NCBI GenBank assembly: GCA_009869945.1
Contig: WIXG01000196.1
Location: 1 to 64,000 of the forward strand
DNA length: 64,000 nucleotides
Source of the DNA: Mesaphorura yosii
Lineage: Eukaryota > Arthropoda > Collembola > Poduromorpha > Tullbergiidae
Reading direction: 5' to 3'
Below, piece after piece: positions 13,201 to 26,537 of the stretch. The position numbers and the translations under genes were made by a program. Within the stretch, counting starts at the first letter, position 1, and each line of letters opens with the position of its first letter. The notes below the pieces were generated by a model. The model had not been told where the DNA came from. It worked only from the letters and a program-made list of their open reading frames with translations, and ran no database searches.

Positions 13201-14905
13201 TTCGTGGAAGAAATGAAACGGCCACGACGGAAACTGCTGCTCTATTCTGTCGCCCACAGCTAAAGACCATTTAGACGACGACCATGCGAACACTCGCAAC
13301 AGCCTCGACCGTGATGCATGGCAGGCATATGGCGAAAAATCAGAATTCTCTTATCTCTCAGGGCGGTTATCATAAACTCAGGGTAGGCAGCCAGTCATGT
13401 TGTGTGTTGTGTTTGGGCCGAGCGCTGTGCAAGCCAGTCTCAGCGTCACACTTTTTTATCTCTCGGAGGAAGAAACACGAAACGCGAATTTTTGGCAGAC
13501 GCTGTTGTTATGAGACCCGTAAATAAACGGAAAACTGAACAATCTCGAAGATAGGCAGGATTAAACGGCAACAGCCGGTGGAGAGCTCAAAGTGTGCTGG
13601 GTGATTAAAACCATGCAAAAGTCCCCAAGACCCATTTTGAATTGATGGCCTCGAAATAATTAATGAAGAGGCGGACGAGAGTGTTCTCGGCCTCAAAAGC
13701 GTCGTGTCTGATGGGCTGAGGTGTTAAAAGCGGCATAAAAATCATGGTAATGGCCACAATCTCGAAAGTTGAGTGAGATAAGTGCGGAGTGGATGATGGC
13801 GTGTAGCCTCCCGCAGCGCAGGGTAGGACGCATTTGCGCGATTGCAAGTGAGAGATTTAGTGTAATGACAACGATACAACAAGGAGCCATCATTCAACAA
13901 GGAAAATGAAAACGCGATGAAAGAGACAATTCTGCGTATGCAAAGTAAACCAAGGAAGAATGCGAATGTGGAGAAAGTGCAAATAAAGTCTCATTTGGCT
14001 GTGGTATTGAGATGTCAATTTGGGTTCATCCGGAGCGAGATTATGCTGACTAAATCAGCGATGCGGTTTGAAGTCGGGATCAGAATCTACTTTTCCACAA
14101 GCTGGCTTTCTACTTTTGCCTTTTGCACTTCACACACGCGAATTAGCATTCCGTGTGTAGTGGTGGACTCACAATGCCGTCGTTGTTTGTATCAAAGACT
14201 TTGTGTGCTCGATCGAGCATGATGTCGTCTGTGATGTCAAAGTTGCGTTGCACGACTTCTCGAAAGCAGAGTCGATCCATTTTCCCCTGAGGTTGAGACG
14301 CCGTCACTCGCGCGTACATCACAAGCAGACTCAGAACCTGCAATGGAAACGAGGAGCCACATTACTCGACCCGAATATTAAATTAACCCGCTAAGAACAA
14401 CAACGGAAGAATTGCGCTCGGCTGCCACGACATGAAATTGATAAATGGATCAGCGAATCAATACAAACACGGTGAGGGAGGGCAGAGGCAGAAGGAAAGG
14501 TCAGCCTAATCGCACAGGCACTCATAAATCCTCCGTTTATTATAACTCTCATGAAATATTCATCCAAATTGCTCCGAATTCCTCACCCGCCTCGCACAGC
14601 TCGAATCTCGCGGAGTGTCGTGTACTGAGTGACACAATGCAAGAATAATGTACAATTTAAATGCATTACAATTTTTGTCAATTCAAATGCGAAGGAAGAG
14701 TGGCGTGTCGAGTGACGAGGATCGATTGAATAAATTTGCAATTAAAGTAATGGCAGTCTTGCCTTGCCTTTATTTGGTGTCTTACCTCGTTTGTGGAAAA
14801 GTGCGTTTTGCGAGCCAGTGTCTCCGCCAGAATGTGGCTCTGTTTGCTCAGCTCGACTTTCGGCAGGCCGCCAGAGCTGCCAGCACACGGATCCAATAAC
14901 TCCAT
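10208..14905 (-). CDS. CLXN: Calaxin (EF-hand ciliary dynein regulator)
   Basis: Calaxin (EFCAB1) is a calcium sensor bound to outer-arm dynein in motile cilia and sperm flagella. Three exons join in phase 0: 14786-14905, 14173-14337 and 10208-10621, giving 232 aa against about 211 in human. The start ATG at 14905 begins MELLDPCAG. The N-terminal segment ELSKQSHILAETLARKTHF matches the calaxin leader helix. EF-hand 1 is DTNNDGIVDEKEW, split by the second intron after DGI. EF-hand 2 is DINGDRALAREE and EF-hand 3 is DVDKNGSITFQDY. The tail LLLLACGNCLPS corresponds to the conserved LLEAFGPCLPD of the family. The intron of about 3.55 kb before the last exon is much longer than those in the right half of the window. 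An extra 5' exon cannot be excluded, but the ATG is close to where the family starts. Confidence 0.88.
10622..14172. other. Calaxin intron 2 (about 3.55 kb)
   Basis: Non-coding as far as I can see. It is AT-biased, with scattered short open frames on both strands that carry no domain, no splice-consistent neighbours and no compositional signal of coding. No repeat or transposon ends were noticed. Confidence 0.55.
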
Positions 14906-17900
14906 TATTAACACTACGCCTAAAATAATATGACGCAGCAATTATAATGCGTTCAATATTTGCTATTCGCTCACAACACACAAGGCAAGCCAACCTCTGC
15001 TTCTATCCTGCGAAGCTTTTGAAGCTCTACTGCGCTGCAGAAAGAAAAGACGTTGCCTGGGATCGAATGCAAAGTCAGCAAAGTATTGTTTAATCAATAA
15101 TTTAAGGCTGATTACACCAAGAGCAGACAGACATCTGTTTATCTCGCGAGAATGATCCGGGAATTAAGGATTACTCGCCTCAATAAGAATTTATGAATTT
15201 ATGTTGTCCTTCGGGGCGCCCAAAGTGACATTTCATGCGAAATGAACGCGCGCGCGCGCGCCTTCCCCGTCAGTTCTCGTTAAGACACAATTGAATTTTC
15301 AACTGCTTAACTTGTCAGGGACGCTTTCTTTTGACTTGGCTTGCCTCTTCTGGTGCGCTGCGAGCGTTGCGTCTTGCGTGGAGTCAGATCCAATGACGCT
15401 TATAATGAGGATGAGCCCAAAGCGATCTCCGTAATCTCCCGACTCTTAAATCAGGAGTCTGCCTGCTCGAATGACGTCAACGTTGCAAAGTTGATCTTTA
15501 AACTGATACTCGTTAGCTTCTCCCTCGACTGGAGTATACCGGAGTCGAGTGCAAATAAAATTACAAAAATTAAGTTGAGCTGAGAGATGGCGGACGGTTT
15601 CTGGCAGCGCGCGAGTTTATAAAAGTTCTAATTACCCGTCGCCCCAACACGAAATCCGAGAACCAAAATTCCGACTAAACTTTTTCTTATTAATCAAGCC
15701 CGATTCGTTAATGCTCTCACGAACTTTTCGCGTGCCGAACACAGCACGAGTGCATCAAACATAAAAGGGCGCTGTTCGCGTACTAATTCGGCAATGCCGT
15801 GCCCTTTTCTGTACGTGGTGACATTGAACTGAGCACTGAACACAAAACTGGCCAATTAGTTAAATTAGTTTGTGATTTTATTATGCCTGGTGTCTGGTTT
15901 AACAGCCCGCTCGTTAGAGAGTGGGACGTACATCGCTTTCACTGCGCCGCGGCCTTGATTTCATTTCATTCAAAATGCAAATTTCACACTTGGAGCGAGT
16001 GATGATGATAAGAGCAATAAAATTTGGTCCGCCACCGAAATTGCGTTTGGAGTAATGTGCCGATGCGATCAAACTCGTTTCCAAATAATCATCCGGAGCC
16101 AGAGCGAAGACAGGAAGACAGACGCAAGAGTAGGCAAAGTCAAGGCATAGAGAGGAAGCCGTCGTAGTTTTGTGTGCAGCTGTTTCGTGGAGTAATAAAA
16201 TGAGGCATTTGATATATCGTGTTTTATTTCTCGACAAATTCCCGTCCAAGTGGAGCTTATTTCGCGATTTCTGAGTCGTCTCTAAATGGAAAGATGATAT
16301 GATCAAATATGTCATTCCTCTTTCGTGTTCCACACCACGCGCTCTCCGCCTCGCAGACTGCGCCGCTCCGTTCCTCGCTTCTCGTTCGGCTCGTTGCTCA
16401 GTCTCGCCTTCTCGAATGGGCGCAATTTATTTGTGAATATGCTGCACGAAGGAACTCGTTCTCATTCATTCAGCGAACGAAACGCACAAAAAGTTGATTC
16501 CGTGCCAAGAAGCGAGCGAGTGGATTTCTGGAGTGAAAGTGGAGAGAAAAGTCGAGGGAGGATTTGCGTCTCGAACTTCCGGATATTGCACTGCGCGCGG
16601 CACGGACCACAATAAGTCGAGTGAAATCGGTTCATTCAATCTGCCCTAAACGCCTGCGCCACGCACGCCAAAGATTCCTTTGTGAATGACACGACTCGAA
16701 AATGATGCTGACACTCGCCGGTCTTCAGCCGATAACAAAGTGGCTCAAGTTCCCAAATAACAACAGACGAGGAAGACCTTCGCCATGCCGCCAAGCAGAC
16801 GCGCTCAAGACGCTCCGCGTCCCACATTCGGATTGAGAGACCTCGCAGCTACTGCGAGACTTGGCATTTGGCATTCATTCTCTCTGTGTTTAGTATGCAG
16901 ATTTATAAATAAACAACTTTTGTCTCACTATCTTCATTCAACTCTGACAAGAGCATCATTCAACAACACAAGGCACAAGGCTCACAAGAAATTTAAACAG
17001 AGCGAAGCATGCGCTCACGCGCTCACGCTTGAAGACGCCAACGACTGACCCCCAAATTGATTCAGCAACTGGCGACAGAGTCGTTCACACGAAACAGCGT
17101 TCAGGATATTGACTTCCGAAATGGCTCGGTGGTTAAGACAAAGCTCGGCCATTTCAGCTGACATTTCCAGCGCCAAATCGTCGTGATTCATACGAGCACG
17201 TGTGGCCTTTGCGACTTGATGCGAAATTTAATTAATTCAGTACATTTCACTCGGAGCAATAAATCCCTGTCTTGCGAATCGCGTATCTTATCTCATTTCG
17301 CTTCAAGTGGCTCACGCTGGCTTCCATGTGCTCAAACAGCAGCAGGCAAGCAGCACGTGAAATGAAAGGACTCAGCTTGTAATTGCAATAAATCGCGCTG
17401 TTCGGCTGAAGCCGGAAATTTGGGCTCAGTTTGATAAAGAGAGAAACGAAACGACGTTGGCGGCGAAGAGCAGACTTCCCGAAAAGAATAATAAACACCA
17501 ACTACAAAGTTCAGTCGCGTTGTCGGTCTCGTTCTCATGAAAACTTTTGCGCATATGTTTCGGGCCGCGAGAGGAAATATTTCTGCTCCGATTTCTTCAT
17601 TCCCGAATTCCACTTGCACAATGCACAGGATATAATTTGGAGTATTCCAATCCATGCTCGCTTCCCCCTTCGGATTAGCTTAAGCCCTGAGAACTGATAA
17701 GATGTCACTCGCCAAACACAACCGGAGAAATGTGTCGTGCTTGTAAGCTGATCTTCGCATTCGCATCTTAGCTCGGATTCTCTTCATTAAGCCTCGAGAT
17801 GGAGAATAATTAATTATGCAAATAGAACATGAACTCCACCAACTTTGGAAGCGGAGGCTAGGCCTCGGCCTCAGATTAATTTTCTTAAAATTTTAAATCA

Positions 17901-18445
17901 AGGTGGCTCGACTTTTGCGCCCGTGTTTCTCTTCAGCAAGTTTGACAAGCAGGGCGGAGGATTAAAAAGATCGCAGAGAGATTAAATGAACAAAATAATG
18001 CTGCTTTATTTCGTACTATTTTATGAGACTGCACATTGCACATGTTTTGTTGTGTAAATTCTTGGAACTACGAAGGAGAGAAGTGAAGATGAGTTATTTT
18101 AAGTGGGAGGAAGACGACTCGATACATTCTCATCTGAATATGTGCTGGTATGCTTGGTCTGAAAATCATAAAGTGTGCTGGTACAGGGAGAGTGACGAGT
18201 TGATACAAGTTGTTCCTCCAATTCACACATTTGGCACACGAGTCGGAGTGACACGGTCGCATGGTCCAGAAAACACGTATAAACTCAAGGCAGCTACGTT
18301 CGAATTACGAATATGTTTACACTTTAGCGTTAAACGTTGAGATATGAGTACGAGAGTGAAATGAGTCTGATATTGTTGGTTGGTTGGTACAAGGAGAGAC
18401 AGGTTATGTCTAATCGCTTGAAAGGGAATGAGTACTTGGTTGGCG
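14906..18445. other. Gene-free stretch upstream of calaxin and downstream of the 18.4 kb membrane gene
   Basis: About 3.5 kb with no gene that I can support. It should hold the calaxin promoter and, at its right end, the 3' UTR of the minus-strand membrane protein gene. A minus-strand AATAAA is present (TTTATT near 18005). It contains the alternating CG tract listed separately. Confidence 0.5.
15247..15260. repeat. Alternating CG tract, seven units
   Basis: Seven CG dinucleotides in a row in otherwise AT-leaning intergenic DNA upstream of calaxin. It is a short simple-sequence run with no evident function. Confidence 0.8.
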
Positions 18446-20029
18446 TTACAGGTGAGTGATCGAGTTCTTAGAACTCCGCCGCACATTCTCCATGAAGCCC
18501 TCCGAAAGCACGAGTGTCGACAGGTCGATCGCAGACTTAGTTTTCCTCGACGCGCTCTTGAGATTGGATCCGGTGACACTCACGATCGACAGCGGAGACG
18601 TCACGAACACGGAGTTCTGCCGCGGGCGGTTGGTGGTGGCCAGGATCTGCTGCGCGATGGCGCTCGGTCCTGACCCGATAGCGCCGATCCCGCCAGAGCC
18701 CCCGAGCACGCCAACGCCGTGGTAGTTGCACTTGGCAAAGTGCGGAGACGCCCCGATCTCACTCGACAGGTTGAACTTGGAGTACGTCCTCTGAAATCAA
18801 AACAAAAACCCACGTCACTTCACAGGCCGAATTCTCCACAGCACACTTGGCAGTTGGCACTATGGGAATAAAACTCTGATTTTTACTCTGTTTCGCACGC
18901 TCTACTTCGGACTTGGATTGAGGTCGAATTTTGCCTGCTTTATGGCAATTTTTTAAGTTCGTGTTAGTCAAACAGTGAAAAATTCATGGAATAAGAAATT
19001 ATTTCCGTTCTGCTGAGCGTTTTCAGAACAGCTAGCCTTTCGGCCTCCATTCTTTTGCGCAAGAGCGGAGCCAACTCCTGAACTTCTGATCATGCATTAC
19101 TGTAATTACTACAATCTTTGATCCTCGCCTCGGCTTGCTTAAACCCGTGCAAAACTTGGCGAAGGAACCCTTCCTGATTCACTGATTGTGCGTTGGATTG
19201 GAAACTGATTTACTTACGGGGCCATGAGGGAGTCCCGTCACATCCGCCATGGGACAACTCAGGCGATGACTCTCCATAAACTTGGGTTGGTAAGGCCTGC
19301 GTGACAAAAAGAGCATGAACATATTGCCACGCTGCCTCTCTCCACGATCTTAACTTGTTAACTCACTCGAGCATTCTTATTTTGCCCCATCTGTGGAAGA
19401 AGAGGACGATGGCGCCGACCCATAGGAGCAGCACCATGATCACGATCCCAATCTCCTCGCCCCGAACCACCACGCGGGGCTCTTCGGTGGGGTCCGCACT
19501 GCTCGACGTCATTGTCGTCGTCGTGCTGCTGCTACCAACGTACTCAACGCCACCGCTTTGCTTGTACTCCACGCGAAAGAGGTGGCCAGGCAAGTAGCCC
19601 GGCCCCGGGCGTCCTCCAGCCGCGGGGTCGAGGCCGTTGGCGGAGTTGACGTACCCGCCGTACTGCAGAGCGTATTTATCAAGGGGAAAAGACGCGTTTG
19701 TGTTTGCAGGTCTCGGCTCGTGTCCTCCTGCACAATTTGCACAAATTTCGTTCGGCATGAGTCATTGTAGGAATGAGAAGTCGTTTCGTAAACAAAGAGG
19801 CCATGAAACCCGAACCGCGAAACCGTATCGGAGAAATACGTGGGCAGAAGAATAGTAAAACTGAACGCATAGCCCGTACGCGAGTCTATTTTCTATGCAA
19901 ATCGATGATCCCCATGTGACAAGTGACATCACACCGATCACAGTGACGGACACGCACGGAAACCGACTTCAAATTATACTTACCGGGCACTGCTGGGAAG
20001 GGATTTTCGCCATTCACCGATGGAGCCAT
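18446..20029 (-). CDS. Single-pass membrane protein of unrecognised family (paralogue A)
   Basis: I do not recognise this family. Four exons join in frame: 19984-20029, 19367-19727, 19218-19296 and 18446-18790, giving 276 aa. The start ATG at 20029 has a strong initiation context (CACAATGG). No signal peptide follows it, so the protein may enter the membrane through its single internal helix. Residues about 1-90 are Gly/Pro/Asn-rich, followed by a Ser/Thr run (SSSTTTTMTSSS) typical of O-glycosylated stalks. The membrane segment is EIGIVIMVLLLWVGAIVLFF, and directly after it comes HRWGKIRMLEPYQP. The cytosolic tail holds a glycine-rich stretch and RPRQNSVF. The TM and HRWGKIRML block and the RPR.NS motif recur in the plus-strand gene at 26538-28350, so the two are paralogues lying head to head. 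In-frame sequence upstream of the ATG (to about 20125) is open but is taken as 5' UTR. Confidence 0.72.
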
Positions 20030-23000
20030 TGTGGCAGTGATTGAAGCCTCGTTATCTGAGTGGTTCACGAAGCGGGCTGATACCCACAAAGTACGAGTCA
20101 CAATGAAGTATTGATGAACTCTGCACTGCAAACGTGTGGCGATATTTTTCTTGCTGTCATTAAACACTGAACGCACCTCGGCTATGAGTTTACTTGCCTA
20201 ACTTACAATTTTCCTAAACTCTATCACCTGATTAAATTCGCCGCTCCACCAATTACTTTGCAACTTAATCTCGCCAAAATAAAAGTTTGTGCGCCAACTT
20301 TCATTTTCTTCTTGTCCTTGTTAACACGAGCACTTTGCCAAGTGTCGAAACTTTTTTCAAAATTCCACTCTGCCGTCGGGGTCAGTTGAGACGATCGGCG
20401 AAAGACGTTCACTGGTGAAGGGTAGCATCTGCAAACGAGAAAAACGGAAGCGACTCAGCTTAAGCTTGGATTTAAATGTCTTATTTCTACGTAATTCTAG
20501 AACTTCACATGTGTGCGTAAGATTCGGTTATTCAAAAGGGATTAACGCGGCGGAAGAGAAAGTCAGAGTCAGAGAATGAATGATGCCACCGATTTAAGGC
20601 CCGGATATTGAGACGTGAGTAACGCGAACGCGAGTGGCAAGTGTTCATAAAGCCATGATATTAAACAACAATAATAAATACGAGGGAGCACAAAAGACAG
20701 CTTGGAAGGAAGTCTGAATGCCAGAAACATTCTTGAAAATACTCGAAATGGATTTATTTGTGTGGAAGAAGAATCGATTTTTCGATGACTGCTCAGCCAA
20801 GGCAAAGCAGGCCTGCATTGTGCTCTGGAAAATAATGGTTGGGCTTAGCCAGGCATTTGACTAATGACGTGAACATGCGAATTGCCAATGTGCAATTGCG
20901 TAAAATGAGTAAAATCCGCACAAACAAGTGCGCAACTTCCTGTTTCAATTTTTCGATGCTTTGCACAGTCAAGCTAATAGTCGGACAACTTGACTCGAGA
21001 CTTGGCTCGCTGATTTAATTAGGCCCAAGTCGTGGCGATGATTGACGACGTTCCAGTCGCACTCGCGTGGTGCGGCCGGAACGTGACATTTTGCTCAGTC
21101 ATTTATTCAAAACATTCGAGTAGAGTCAAGACGGCGCGGCGAGTGGGAAATTCCAGTTGTGTTGTGAGTGCTGCGTGCGAGTGATTGATGGTCTAATCAA
21201 TCAGTCCTTGTTAGCATGAGAGCATTCGTTTTTGCACGGACGCCAGTCTCTTCGCTCTCATCACTACCACGTTAAATATTTAAAGCCAACTTCCATGAAC
21301 TTTGTAATGGAATCACTCCGCATTTCAAAATTCCTCAAAGCCCGGATCACTTCGCCCGCTGGCTTCCTGAAAGAAGTGAAATGGAACGACATGGAGCCTC
21401 TGGACATGTTTTATGCATGCGAACCCACACAAACATTTTCCTCAGAATCTGCATTCGACCACCCACAAACGCAAGTTGTAATTTCTGCTGCCTTCTCGAC
21501 GGCGCACACGCCTGTAAGTTCCAGAGCATTAGAGCTCTCGGAACTCTCGTTTGTGGATTAGCTTCTACAATAATTACATCGCATTAGAACCCATAAAAAT
21601 GGCAGTTTATTCTCTCCGCTCGCGCTGCCTCGTTTCCGACTGTTAATGAGACAAGGAAAAGCTAAATCCCTCAGCAAAAGTGCACGCCTCATCTCAATAA
21701 AACGCTAATTGGCTAAAAGCGCATGTATAAATGGGGGATGCGCCGACTAATTAAAAGCAGAGTATTTATTGCCTGTTAAATTATTGCCAACTTGAACTCC
21801 ATTCTGATTTACAGCTTACAGGCACTCGAGACAATATTTATTGCAGAAGTTGAAGAACTTTATAGCTTTTGAATTAAAAATGCAATACAACTTGAGAATG
21901 GAAGTTGGTGACTTTTTAATGGCTTCGCTAAAACTTCGCACTCAAATCACACTAACTTTGACTTCTTTAAACACGCTTTCTTCCATTACCTGCCTTGCTT
22001 TGGCCTTAAATAATGCTGTCGATCTCCCTCTACGGGCTTTCGTGTGCTGAATTAGAAACGATTCCGATTAAATAGAACATGTTGAAAATGAAATTGTGAC
22101 ACAATAAAAGCAGCACTGAAACAACTTTGTGTTATTACGTCTGGTCGGTAACTGAGGGAATTGGTTCCCTGCCACTTCCTATTTCGGGATCTAAACGCTC
22201 CTGCTTGCTGTACGGATCCGAGAAAACTGTTTCACTCTTTGTCTTTCTCTGCAACATTTCATTTGATCCAGAGACAATGAAATAAAGCCTGTCGAGACCT
22301 GATTCGAGTATTCCAGATCTCATTGCCTTGCCTTGCTTCTCGTTGTCTGTCTATCGCCAGACTCAAATGAATTGCTTTGTTTCTTCCGATTATTTGATTT
22401 CGTCGAGACTTATCAACTCGGTCTCATTATTAGCCAAGCCAGGTCTTTGAAGTCACGATCAGAGTGACGTGCTTCAAGATTTTTCATTACAAAGACGAAA
22501 ACGAGCAGTGAGTCACTGAGTCACTGCGTCTTACCTCTTCTCGAATCAAATCACTTGCATTGTGCTCCCAAGACTGGAGACTCAAACTCTGCTCTGCTTC
22601 GGCTCAACTTTTTACAAGATTTGTCACTTATCCATAGTTTTTGTTGCTCCGTCCCTTCAAAAGCAGATCGGGTCACAGCGTCACAGATTAACAGACAAAC
22701 GAACTTTCTTCCTGTTTTTTCTGAGGGTCTCGACTCTCTCGATCTCTCAATCTGCAAATTGAATTCTCTGCAACCACTTTGTTCACAACTTCTCACTCAC
22801 GGCACTGCACGGCACAACTCGCAAGCCAGGATTCAAATTGTAATGAGATTCGAGTGGAATCTCGGCGACTGTGAACACGACTCCAAGACTATGACTATGA
22901 AGCGATGAACGCAGTTGACTGCCGAGAGTCGCGTCTCTAATAAAGCTTCTGTTCCATTCAGTATTCAGTTCCTTGCCTGCCGTGTTTCCTGGCTCTTGGC

Positions 23001-26000
23001 TTCGTACTCCGGCTTTCTTGCGAGTTGCGCACGCACTCGCCATTCCATTCTGTCCCGGTTGCTCGCATTGTACGTTTGCACGCGGTAGAAGCGGAACGAA
23101 CCACCAGACTAACTACTACTATTATTATGGCTGTGAGCACGAGCAAAGTCTTCGAAAGAATGCGTTCCGAATCGATGCATGTTTTCTGTCCACTCTTTCA
23201 TAAACTCCAATTAAGCTAATTACTCGACGCGACTCGGTCGCGTTGTTCGGACAGAATGAGAAGTAGGCAGCATTCCACGAATCGTATACGGAAATTTCGC
23301 TTGAGAATGAACTCCACATTCGACGTTTCCATTCGTTTGTTCTCGAGTTGCACGTGTGAATCGAATACAGTATCTCGAGTGCGCGTACAATTATCTGAAA
23401 TGAAATCTCAAGCAAAATTACGCTCCGCATTTCATACTCAACTCGATTTCAATTTGAGAGCATTCTCGGAACCTCGCTCCTGGGACCGCTTTCTCTTCAC
23501 AGCACAGGCTCCTTCGTTCGACAATCTGAAATTCCGTCACAGGCAGCCACAACACGGATTCCGTGTTTATGAAGTCAATCTTCAATGCATGAACACAAAC
23601 CAGAGCGTAATTTTAAACAATTCGCCCACACAATCTGAATTCCTCGCAGTATTGTATTGTAGGTTTGTCTCGCTCTTTGCTTGTGTTAATTTCGCAGATT
23701 GACAAGTGTATAAATAACAGCTCGGTTTATGACGCGTGTAGTTAATAACTTAACTCCACAAACAAATTCCGTGTAAGCCTGTGAATTTGGGAGCGATCCA
23801 AGCAGAAGCAGGCGCACGGTCACGGTCGAAGGGAAATTCAGGCAAAGCTCGAGTCTGGACATGTGCGAATGCGAAAGCCGGCCAGGTTGAATGTTTGCTT
23901 TTCTGTCGTTGCGACACCATTCGACGAGCTGGCGCACGAGTGATTCCTGGAAAACAAAGAGTCGACGAAGTGGCTGGTGTGCGTGCCGCTGAGTGGTGCG
24001 GCTGGAACCACCAATTTCCAGGTTTCAGGAAAGGTTCCCATTAAATCGACATTCCAGATTCCATCAGAGTTTAATCGAAATTAGTTGGCAGTGTAAAATT
24101 GCATTACATTTCTTATTATTTCAACATACGTTGAAAATAATTGCAGGGGAGAATTGCACATTGCAGCGCACCGGTTTTTGTGCTTAGACTCCGCAATTTG
24201 CACAAACTTAGAAAAATTTAATTGTCTCAAAGTGTTCATTTTTGGGGAATTTTTGAATTGCGAATGAAGCAATGTTCTGAAATCTTAAACGAGCAAAAGC
24301 TGAGCTGGCAATCGATGCCTGAACTCTGAATAAGAAATGATGTAACTGTCACTCCGCCTGCCTTCACTTTAATTCTCCACTTGAAACAATGAAAATACGG
24401 GCATCCAACAAAAGACAAATGCACAAAAGCACTGCGTGCCTGACACAAGACAAAGAGCGATGGCTGAGCTGAGTTGGCCGACCGACGACCGGTCTGTCGT
24501 CTGTTGTGTTTTCGGATTTAGCCTGGATCAATGCTAATAAAGTAATGGATTGAAAGGAATCAATCAAATCGACACAAGTGCTTCATACTCGCCGCTTCGC
24601 GCATTCTCTCAATACACTGCAGCCAGTGCCAGTGCATTGTGGACGTTATCAGTTGGTCTAATCCATTTCTCCACTTGGCATGCCTTACTTTGTTTCTGCT
24701 CTGTTTCGGTCCGCGCACGCAGAGGAAAGCAAAACACAATAAATAATTGAATGCATCGTGATTATGATGTCTTTCCATTTCGACTCTTCTGCCCTGCCGG
24801 TGGTCAGCGTGTCGTCTCTTTGCCCGCCTCCATCACGGGACAAGCCCAATTGGGCCCATTGCCTCACCGAACTCAAATCATGCCTCCACATTGTGAATCA
24901 GCCTCACAATTGTTCCTCGTTCGTCGTTCAGAGTTGGATGGCGATGGGCCGAACCGACATGTGCAAATATTGCGAAATCATCACTCGCAAATGTTCATCC
25001 TCCACACACAATTCATTAACCAAGCCTTGCCATACTTTCTTCCACAAAAGATAGACAATTTCATTGATTTTCAGCAACGCGGGCAAACATCACGGAGGTC
25101 GTTCCATTTTCATCTTTGCAAAGGGGCCACCCGGAAAGGGCAAAACATCCATTTGAATAATTAGCAAACTAATTCCATTAAGTCAACAAAGGAATGAGCA
25201 CCACGAAACATGCATAAGCGTTCCAGAAATTAACTCATGCGTCCACTTCCACACCTTGCGAGCATCACAAATTCCCGTCAGAATTCCAAACCCGCGTTTG
25301 CTTTCCCGGGTTTAAAATACAGGGACACGCTATCCATAATTCAATTATGCAAAACGTGCGGTAGTAAAAATGCAAGCGCACTAACGACTGGAGACACGCG
25401 ACACACGCCATGCCACGCGGTTTGCTCACGCAGGGTCATAATTCTGTCACGGTCGTAAACATTCACCCGGTCCACTGTCAAAGGGTCGGGGCATTCTTCG
25501 AGATTAAAAGAGTTAAGAATCATTCCGTCGTCAACATCAGCACACACAGAACATTAAGTAAGTAAGTATTTGGGAAAGTGCGCTAAATAATTAAGGAGAC
25601 TCGCCAGGCGATAGCAGTCGGTCGGTTCAATTGTAAAGAACTCAAAACGGGTGAAAACACACGAGCGACCCACTGCTCATAAATTCAGTGGGCTCAGTAG
25701 TTTACAGTCTAATATGGCAATCTAATATGGTAATGTGCATGATTCTTTGTGTGTAACGACGACCTTTCTCTTCTTTCTATGGAATTCGACGTTCGAATAG
25801 CAACGCAGCCTACATGACATTCGCTATTTCGATTCCGATTCCAGGTACATTCCGGCCGAGCCGATAAAAAGCCACAAGACAGCAAAAAGTGGCATTGTGC
25901 AAGCTTTTAACCCGAGAAATGGCAAACCATGTCTTTGTCGTGTTGTGCACGAAGCGTTGTCTATTCGAGGAGCAGTGACGAGGAGTGAGTGGACGACACC

Positions 26001-26537
26001 CCTGCCAGCTTATCAAATATGAATGCTGTCCCAATAATACGACGAGGGCAATTTCTCCTGCCCCGCGCGCACCCCGTACAACTACCAACTATACTCCATT
26101 GCAATTCTATCACGCAATCATAATTCAACGAGCTCTACTCGTGCCGTGCCTCACTTTGTTGGAAGCGCCGGGCTTCTTCGTCTCAGCTTGCCACAGTTCA
26201 GTGCGTGTCTGCTACACTCAAACAAGCTAAGCTCATCAATTGAACCAGGCCAATTTGGATAATTTGAATCCTTCATTTGAACCCTTGTACCACCACTCTT
26301 TTAAAGTGTTAAGCTTCCATTTACACCAAATTGGCACAAATCGTCTCAACAAACGATTCGGCAAATCCAAGACACAGAAAGCACCTCCAGCAATCTTCGA
26401 GAAATGACGGAGTTGCGAAAAGTGACCTTCTCGTTGCCCAACGTGTGAATCGTGAGTGCGTTCGTGCGTTGCCACTTCGAACCAGATTAGTCAGCTCCAG
26501 ATTGAATCCCTCGTTAGTACGCTGTGATTAATGGAAG
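20030..26537. other. Intergenic region between the two divergent membrane-protein paralogues
   Basis: About 6.5 kb that should contain the promoters of both divergent genes. I see no gene I can support. One minus-strand open segment (about 25433-25547) ends at a good GTGAGC donor and looks mildly coding, but it cannot be spliced in frame to paralogue A. No tandem repeats or transposon ends were seen. Confidence 0.5.

Noticed and set aside
17120-17160. TGGCTCGGTGGTTAAGAC, resembling a tRNA A box
   Set aside because: No B box or acceptor-stem complement follows within tRNA length.
21145-21154. GGGAAATTCC, a perfect NF-kB/Dorsal-type palindrome
   Set aside because: A single 10-bp match in 64 kb is not significant, and it lies far from sog, beyond calaxin and paralogue A.
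24751-25164. Plus-strand 137-codon open frame in the intergenic region
   Set aside because: Low-quality composition, overlapping open frame in another phase, no domain and no splice context.
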